Positions 59,027-64,000 of a DNA stretch of 64,000 bases are shown one piece after another (position 1 is the first letter of the stretch; each line of letters starts with the position of its first letter). The notes below the pieces were generated by a model that worked only from the letters and a program-made list of their open reading frames with translations, was not told where the DNA came from and ran no database searches. The stretch lies in contig JBIQKN010000004.1 in the NCBI GenBank assembly GCA_044506565.1, positions 15,814 to 79,813 of the forward strand, given 5' to 3'. This DNA comes from Croceibacterium_A sp044506565. Its GTDB lineage: Bacteria > Pseudomonadota > Alphaproteobacteria > Sphingomonadales > Sphingomonadaceae. A program made the position numbers and the translations under genes.

Positions 59027-60358
59027 TCAGGCCGCGGCAGCGCGCTCGAGCCGGGCGCGGGCCTCGGTCTCGCCGATCAGCGGCAGCAGCGCGTGCATGT
59101 CGGGGCCAGAATCGCGCCCGGTCAGCGCGAGGCGGAGCGGGTGGAACAGCGCCTTACCCTTGCGCCCGGTAGCCTCCTTGAGCGCCGCGGTCAGTGTGCC
59201 CCACGGATCGTCGCTCCACGCGAGCCGCTGTGCGGCTTCGGCGAGATAGGCGCGGGTCTCGGCATCGAACGGTGGCGGTTCGACCGGGCCCGTCACCACG
59301 TGCCACCAGTCGGCCGCGTCGCCGACGTGCTCGAGATTGGGGCGAATCGCTTCCCACGCCCCCGCGCCCATGCCTTCGGGAAGCCGCGCCGCAACGTGCG
59401 CGAACGGCAGCTGATGGACGATCGCCGTGTTGAGCCGGGCCAGCTCGGTCTCGTCGAACCGGGCCGGCGCGCGGCCGAACGCGGCGAGGTCGAAGCTTTC
59501 GACCAGCCAGTCGCGATCGAGGATCGGCTCGACCGGCTGCGAGGTCCCGAGCCGCGCCAACAGCGCGACGAGCGCCTCGGGCTCGATCCCGGCCTCGCGA
59601 AACGCGTCGCAGCCGAGCGCGCCGAGCCGCTTCGACAGCTTGCCCTCGCTGCCGACCAGCAGCGCCTCGTGCGCGAAGCGTGGCACTTTGGCGCCGAGCG
59701 CAGCGAACATCTGGATCTGCGTCGCGGTGTTCGACACGTGGTCCTCGCCGCGCAGCACCTCGGTCACGCCCATCGCGATGTCGTCGGCCGTGCTCGGCAG
59801 CATGTAGAGCCACGAGCCGTCGGCGCGGCGGACGACCGGATCCGACATCTGCGCCGGCTCGAAGTGCTGCGGCCCGCGGATGCCGTCCAGCCACTCGATC
59901 GGCGCCGAATGGTCGAGCCGGAAGCGCCGGTGCGGCGCGACGCCCTCGGCCTCCTTTGCGGCGCGTTCGGCGTCGCCCAGCTCGAGCGCCGCGCGGTCGT
60001 AGATCGGCGGCAGTCCCCGCCCGAGCCGGACCTTGCGCTTGAGTTCGAGTTCCTGCGCGGTCTCGTAGCAGGGATAGACGCGCCCGGCCGCCTTCAGTGT
60101 TTCGAACGCTTCCTCGTAGAGCGCCAGCCGTGCCGACTGCCGCTCCTCGCCATCGGGCTCGAGCCCGAGCCATGCGAGATCCTCGCGGATCCCCTCGACG
60201 AACCGCTCCTCGCTGCGCGCGGCGTCGGTATCGTCGATCCTGAGCAGGAACCGCCCGCCGGCCTTCCTCGCCAGCAGCCAGTTGTGCAGCGCCGTGCGCA
60301 GGTTGCCGACGTGCAGCCGTCCAGTGGGCGAGGGCGCGAAGCGGGTGGTGACGGTCAT
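59027..60358 (-). CDS. gltX: Glutamyl-tRNA synthetase
   Basis: A 443-residue class I synthetase. HIGH is present as HVGN (residues 16-19, in PSPTGRLHVGNLRTAL), and KMSKS as GKLSKR near residue 240. The length and the absence of an anticodon-domain extension fit the shorter of the two GltX copies usual in alphaproteobacteria, one of which charges tRNA-Gln with glutamate for transamidation. Which role applies cannot be decided here. The ATG at 60358 begins directly before the conserved VTTRFAPSPTG. Confidence 0.93.
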   Translation of the reverse strand: MTVTTRFAPSPTGRLHVGNLRTALHNWLLARKAGGRFLLRIDDTDAARSEERFVEGIREDLAWLGLEPDGEERQSARLALYEEAFETLKAAGRVYPCYETAQELELKRKVRLGRGLPPIYDRAALELGDAERAAKEAEGVAPHRRFRLDHSAPIEWLDGIRGPQHFEPAQMSDPVVRRADGSWLYMLPSTADDIAMGVTEVLRGEDHVSNTATQIQMFAALGAKVPRFAHEALLVGSEGKLSKRLGALGCDAFREAGIEPEALVALLARLGTSQPVEPILDRDWLVESFDLAAFGRAPARFDETELARLNTAIVHQLPFAHVAARLPEGMGAGAWEAIRPNLEHVGDAADWWHVVTGPVEPPPFDAETRAYLAEAAQRLAWSDDPWGTLTAALKEATGRKGKALFHPLRLALTGRDSGPDMHALLPLIGETEARARLERAAAA

Positions 60359-60378
60359 GCGCGGCGCCTAGCGCCCGC

Positions 60379-60891
60379 TCACTGGGCGAACAAGAGAACC
60401 GAGCCGCTCCGGCCGCTGATCTCGATCCCGTTGGCGGGCGTGCGGCCGACCGACGTCGCGCCGTTCATCGCGGCGACGATCGCTTCCTCTTCGGGCAGGA
60501 GCTGCCGCCCGCAGCTCGCGCGCGGGAACAACTGTTCGGTAACGAGGCGCGAGCCCTCGAAGAACCAAACCCACGAAAGTTGCACGCAATCGGAATCGAA
60601 CAGCACGCCGGTGTCGTCGATCCGCGCGGTGATCGCGTGCGGGAGGTCAATCTCCTGCCCGCCGGCTCCGGCAACCCTGTATTCTCCAGCCAGTGCAGCG
60701 AGATCGGTTATCGGGACATTCGGCGGGGGGATGTGGGGCGGCAAAGCCGCTTGCCTCGCCGCTGCGTTGACGGACGCAGCGGGCGCGGGCGGCTCAGCCG
60801 GCTCGCTTGCCGGCCCCTCGCAGGCCGCGAGCGCGGCGCAGAGCAGCGCCGCGCCCAGCGAAGGCCTTGTCAGGCGAGCGGACGCGGTCAC
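60379..60891 (-). CDS. Putative lipoprotein of unknown function
   Basis: A 170-residue protein with a lipoprotein signal peptide (RPSLGAALLCAALAACEGP, lipobox LAAC with Cys near residue 24), a Pro/Ala-rich tether, and a C-terminal beta-rich domain (YRVAGAGGQEIDLPHAIT, WVWFFEGSRLVTEQLFPR, GIEISGRSGSVLLF). The end part has a META-like or HslJ-like feel but no clear match. It lies 20 nt upstream of gltX and 3 nt downstream of the next exported protein, all on the same strand, so cotranscription is likely. Confidence 0.7.
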   Translation of the reverse strand: MTASARLTRPSLGAALLCAALAACEGPASEPAEPPAPAASVNAAARQAALPPHIPPPNVPITDLAALAGEYRVAGAGGQEIDLPHAITARIDDTGVLFDSDCVQLSWVWFFEGSRLVTEQLFPRASCGRQLLPEEEAIVAAMNGATSVGRTPANGIEISGRSGSVLLFAQ

Positions 60892-60894
60892 GCG

Positions 60895-61287
60895 CTACTG
60901 CCGCGTCGCGGTGAATTCCTCGCCGCCGGCGCCAGCCACGTCGCGCTTGAACTTGATCTCGTTCGCCGAGACGATCTGCCCGGTATAGGTGATCGCCAGC
61001 GGCTGGCCCTGGTAGTCGAGGTTCTCGACGAAGGTGACCTTGTCCCCGTCGACCGAGCCCTTGAGGTCGCCCTCGCCGAGGTTCGACTTGGCGTGCCCGG
61101 TCAGCGTCTCGCCCTCGAGCTTGAACTCGTAGGTGTAGGTCTGCTGCCCGACCTGGCTGTCGAACGAGGTAGTCCAGGTGCCGCTGATGTCGGCGCTTGG
61201 CGCGGCGGCTACCGCGACCGAAGGGGCGAGCGCGACGGCGGTCGGGACGATGCCCGCGGCGGCGAGCAACAATGCGATCGGCTTCAT
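60895..61287 (-). CDS. Small secreted beta-rich protein of unknown function
   Basis: The 130-residue protein has a signal peptide (KPIALLLAAAGIVPTAVALA) and a beta-strand repeat pattern: ISGTWTTSFDSQVGQQTYTY, FKLEGETLTGHAKS, LKGSVDGDKVTFVENL, ITYTGQIVSANEIKFKRDV. Similar short secreted proteins of this lipocalin-like appearance occur widely in proteobacteria without assigned function. GGAGG lies 8 nt before the ATG at 61287, which is better than a start 30 nt upstream. Confidence 0.75.
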   Translation of the reverse strand: MKPIALLLAAAGIVPTAVALAPSVAVAAAPSADISGTWTTSFDSQVGQQTYTYEFKLEGETLTGHAKSNLGEGDLKGSVDGDKVTFVENLDYQGQPLAITYTGQIVSANEIKFKRDVAGAGGEEFTATRQ

Positions 61288-61359
61288 CGATGGATCCTCC
61301 AAGGAAGCGTGCTCCATGGCGCAGACTAGCGCGCCCTGCGCGATTGGCCAGCGGCTCCG

Positions 61360-62472
61360 TCAGACCAGCTCGGCCATCGCCGCAGGGTCGAAGTCGCGCA
61401 GTTCGTCGCGCCGACCGTCGCGCACTTTCGCTACCCACTGCGGGTCGGACAGCAGCGCGCGGCCGACCGCGATGAGGTCGAATTCCCCGCGCTCCATCCG
61501 TGCGACCAGCCCGTCGAGGCTGTCGGTGCCCGACGACTGGCCCTGGAACGAGCCGAAGAAGTCGCCCGACAAACCGACGGAGCCGACGCTGATCGTCGGC
61601 ACGCCGAGCAGCTTCTTGGTCCAGCCGGCGAAGTTCAGCCCGTGCTCGCCGTCGATCTCGGGGAACTCGGGCTCCCAGTAACGCCGCTGCGAACAGTGCA
61701 GGATGTCGACTCCGGCCTCGACCAGCGGGCCGAGCCACTGCTCGAGCTCCCCGGGGGTGCGCGCCAGCCGCGTGGCATAGTCCTGCTGCTTCCACTGGCT
61801 GACGCGCAGAAGGATCGGAAAATCGGGGCCCACGGCCGCCCGCGCAGCGGCGACGACTTCCGCGGCGAAGCGCGCCCGCTCGCCGATCGTGGACCCGCCG
61901 TAGCGGTCGGTGCGCCGGTTGGTCTCCGGCCAGAAGAACTGGTCGATCAGGTAGCCGTGTGCGCCGTGGATCTCGAAGGTGTCGAAGCCGAGCGCCTTGG
62001 CGTCGGCCGCGGCGCGCGCGAAGGCCGCCACGGTGTCCGCGATCGCCTCCTCGCTCATCGGCTCGCTGACCGGCTGACCCGGCGCGTTGAGCCCCGAGGG
62101 CGTGTCGAGCGCGGGCCGCTCGAAGCCGGGATCGTTCGTCGGCACGCCGCCGGTATGCCAGATCTGCGGCCCCATCTTGCCGCCCGCCGCGTGCACTGCG
62201 TCGATCACGCCCTTCCATCCGCCGAGCGGTTCTTCGCCGTGGAAGTACGGGATGTGCGGCAGGTTGCGCGAGGCAGGGCGGTCGACGACCGTGCCTTCGG
62301 ACAGGATCAGCCCGACGCCGCCCTCCGCGCGGCGGCGATAGTAGTCGGCATTGGCCTGCGCGGGCACGCCGCCCGGCGCCATGTTGCGCGTCATCGGCGC
62401 CATGACGATGCGGTTGGGCAGCGAGAGCTTGTCCGACTGGAAAGGCTCGAACAGGACGGCGGGATCGGTCAT
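61360..62472 (-). CDS. NADH:flavin oxidoreductase, Old Yellow Enzyme family
   Basis: A 370-residue FMN enzyme that reduces activated C=C bonds or nitro groups. Motifs include NRIVMAPMTRNMAPGGVP, GLILSEGTVVDRPA, PQIWHTGG with the proton-donor His region, FEIHGAHGYLIDQFFWPETN with the classic HGAHGYL, NRRTDRYGGS and RALLSDPQWV near the C-terminus. It lacks the C-terminal FAD/NAD domain of longer 2,4-dienoyl-CoA reductases. The ATG at 62472 has GGAG 8 nt upstream. Physiological substrate unknown; members handle xenobiotics or quinones. Confidence 0.92.
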   Translation of the reverse strand: MTDPAVLFEPFQSDKLSLPNRIVMAPMTRNMAPGGVPAQANADYYRRRAEGGVGLILSEGTVVDRPASRNLPHIPYFHGEEPLGGWKGVIDAVHAAGGKMGPQIWHTGGVPTNDPGFERPALDTPSGLNAPGQPVSEPMSEEAIADTVAAFARAAADAKALGFDTFEIHGAHGYLIDQFFWPETNRRTDRYGGSTIGERARFAAEVVAAARAAVGPDFPILLRVSQWKQQDYATRLARTPGELEQWLGPLVEAGVDILHCSQRRYWEPEFPEIDGEHGLNFAGWTKKLLGVPTISVGSVGLSGDFFGSFQGQSSGTDSLDGLVARMERGEFDLIAVGRALLSDPQWVAKVRDGRRDELRDFDPAAMAELV

Positions 62473-62550
62473 GCGGGTAGCTCCGGAAGGGTTGCGTTTC
62501 GGGCGATCTGGGCTCGCGTTGCGGCGCATCAACCGGGGTTTCAGGGGGCA

Positions 62551-62593
62551 AAGAAAAAGAAAAGGCCCCGCCGGATCGCTCCGGCGGGGCCTT
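62551..62593 (-). terminator. Intrinsic terminator after rpoC
   Basis: On the minus strand a perfect 13-bp stem (AAGGCCCCGCCGG paired with CCGGCGGGGCCTT) with a 6-nt loop is followed by TTCTTTTTCTT. It lies about 25 nt after the rpoC stop, as expected for the end of the rpoBC operon. It also separates this operon from the Old Yellow Enzyme gene. Confidence 0.93.
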
Positions 62594-62618
62594 ATTCTTC
62601 AGCGCATCGCGGGAGGGA

Positions 62619-64000
62619 TCATTCCTCCTCGGGAGCGGCTTCCTCGGCTTCAGCCTCGGGCGCCTCGAGCGTCTCGTCGCTCTGCTGCAGGTATTCGCCC
62701 GCGTCGGCGTCGGTGCCGTGGGTCTCGCCCTCGACCTGCGCCAGCGGATCATCGCCGATCGCCGCTTCGAGACCCTGCTCGAGCTCGGCGGCGTGCTCCT
62801 CCTCGGCCGTGTTGGCCATGATGAGGTGCTCCTGCGCCCGCTTCCACTGCGCGCGGATGGCCGCGTCGCGAGCGCTGGCGGTGACGCGGAGGCGATTCAT
62901 GCCCGCACCGGTGCCGGCGGGGATGAGACGCCCGACGATGACGTTCTCCTTGAGCCCGATCAGCGTGTCCTTCTTCCCTTCGACCGCCGCCTGGGTGAGC
63001 ACGCGGGTGGTCTCCTGGAACGAAGCGGCCGAGATGAACGAACGCGTCTGCAGGCTCGCCTTGGTGATGCCGAGCAACACCGGGGTGCCGACCGCGGGCT
63101 GCTGCCCCTTGGCCAGCTTGGCGTTGATCTCGTCCATCTCCTCGCGGTCGAGCTGTTCGCCCGGCAGCAGCGTGGTGTCGCCGCCGTCGGTGATCTCGAC
63201 CTTCTGCAGCATCTGGCGAACGATCACCTCGATGTGCTTGTCGTTGATCTTCACGCCCTGCAGTCGGTAGACCTCCTGGATCTCCGCCACGAGGTATTCG
63301 GCCAGCGCCTCGACGCCCAGGACCTCGAGGATGTCGTGCGGGTTCGGGCTGCCCGAGATCAGCGTGTCGCCCTTCTTGACGTAGTCGCCTTCCTGGACGT
63401 CGATCACCTTGGTCTTGGGGATCAGGTACTCGACCGGATCGCCCTCCTCGGGGATGATCGCGATCTTGCGCTTCGCCTTGTAGTCGCGGACGAACTCGAT
63501 CCGGCCCGAGATCTTGGCGATGATCGCGTTGTCCTTCGGCACGCGCGCCTCGAACAGCTCCGCCACCCGCGGCAGACCGCCGGTGATGTCGCGGGTCTTG
63601 GCCGCTTCGCGCGAGGCGCGGGCGAGGATGTCGCCGGCCTCGACCTCCTGCCCGTCCTCGACCGACAGCGTGGTGCCCGGGGCGAGCATGTAGCGCGCCG
63701 CCTCGGTCTCGTCGCCGGACTCGTTGAGCAGGGTCAGCCGCGGACGCAGGTCCTCCTTCTTCGACCGCCCGGTGGCGCGGTATTCGGTGACCACGCGCTG
63801 GGCGATGCCGGTGGCCTCGTCGACGCGCTCCTCCATGGTCTTGCCTTCGGCAAGATCCTGGTAGCGGACGACGCCCGACTGCTCGGTGATGATCGGCAGC
63901 GTGAACGGGTCCCACTCGGCCAGCCGCTGGCCTTCCTTCACCTTGGCGCCGTCCTCGAACATCAGCACGGTGCCGTAGGGCACGCGATGGATCGCGCGCT
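62619..64000 (-). CDS. rpoC: RNA polymerase subunit beta', C-terminal part
   Basis: About 460 C-terminal residues of RpoC, the gene running off the right edge. Identification is by HDILEVLGVEALAEYLV, VYRLQGVKINDKHIEVIVRQML, SFQETTRVLTQAAVEGKKD and LKENVIVGRLIPAGTG, all highly conserved in the beta' C-terminal region and trigger/jaw modules. The final 60 residues form an acidic alphaproteobacterial tail (EAPEAEAEEAAPEEE). The gene ends at an intrinsic terminator. It is intact as far as visible. Confidence 0.97.
   Translation of the reverse strand, partial: RAIHRVPYGTVLMFEDGAKVKEGQRLAEWDPFTLPIITEQSGVVRYQDLAEGKTMEERVDEATGIAQRVVTEYRATGRSKKEDLRPRLTLLNESGDETEAARYMLAPGTTLSVEDGQEVEAGDILARASREAAKTRDITGGLPRVAELFEARVPKDNAIIAKISGRIEFVRDYKAKRKIAIIPEEGDPVEYLIPKTKVIDVQEGDYVKKGDTLISGSPNPHDILEVLGVEALAEYLVAEIQEVYRLQGVKINDKHIEVIVRQMLQKVEITDGGDTTLLPGEQLDREEMDEINAKLAKGQQPAVGTPVLLGITKASLQTRSFISAASFQETTRVLTQAAVEGKKDTLIGLKENVIVGRLIPAGTGAGMNRLRVTASARDAAIRAQWKRAQEHLIMANTAEEEHAAELEQGLEAAIGDDPLAQVEGETHGTDADAGEYLQQSDETLEAPEAEAEEAAPEEE

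Overview
The window is high-GC DNA of an alphaproteobacterium, most likely a sphingomonad (Sphingomonadaceae or Erythrobacteraceae). This is inferred from gene content and order rather than a marker gene: ftsE-ftsX-ydcF-plsC, two TonB-dependent receptors, an assimilatory nitrate cluster that includes a fused phosphatase/kinase, two GMC oxidoreductases and many short palindromic intergenic repeats. One run of 100 Ns (56702-56801) marks a scaffold join. rpoC runs off the right edge and plsC off the left edge.

Layout. 1-3.5 kb: cell-division ABC transporter FtsEX with a YdcF-family protein and PlsC, a membrane zinc-ribbon protein, and a tRNA-Leu(GAG). 3.9-8.8 kb: a complete type I secretion apparatus (TolC, ABC exporter, HlyD) followed by a DUF6916-like gene, with no visible secreted substrate. 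8.8-22.7 kb: a nitrate/nitrite assimilation region, all on the minus strand: nasT-nasS, then narK-porin-nirC-phosphatase/kinase, then nirB-nirD-nasA-cobA. Each of the two structural operons has the same leader design: an inverted-repeat site, a promoter-like pair, two hairpins with AAYG hexaloops (ANTAR-type targets of NasT), and an intrinsic terminator whose 5' arm overlaps the second hairpin. 22.7-29.8 kb: a TonB-dependent receptor divergent from a MarR-type regulator and an operon of two alternating pairs of secreted proteins of unknown function plus a cytochrome b561-YceI fusion. A similar inverted-repeat motif lies upstream of both the receptor and the operon. 29.8-38.3 kb: glutamate dehydrogenase, aldehyde dehydrogenase, two GMC oxidoreductases, a SnoaL-like protein and thioredoxin reductase. 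38.3-46.5 kb: a chemotaxis cluster (CheA with a degenerate C-terminal receiver-like tail, CheW, CheY, CheB, CheR, a GGDEF-EAL protein and a methyl-accepting protein). 46.5-54.7 kb: a ThDP enzyme divergent from a metallo-beta-lactamase-fold hydrolase, an SLC13-type permease, a conserved hypothetical and PutA. 54.9-64 kb: dcd, DoxX, a SnoaL-like protein, the gap, a ZnuD-like TonB receptor, gltX, two small exported proteins, an Old Yellow Enzyme and rpoC.

How it fits together. Nitrate enters via the outer-membrane porin and NarK, is reduced by NasA and NirBD (CobA supplies the siroheme precursor), and NasS/NasT appear to gate transcription through the two leader attenuators. GdhA and PutA link this to glutamate and proline. 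The 22.7-29.8 kb block looks like one regulon for an unknown ligand and is the best candidate here for an undescribed system. Repeats are a second theme: palindromic elements sit at operon joints, one lies in frame inside putA, one pair may mask the nasA ribosome-binding site, one lies next to the GMC start, and the assembly gap begins inside another. Two genes (b561-YceI and the first GMC enzyme) seem to start at CTG.
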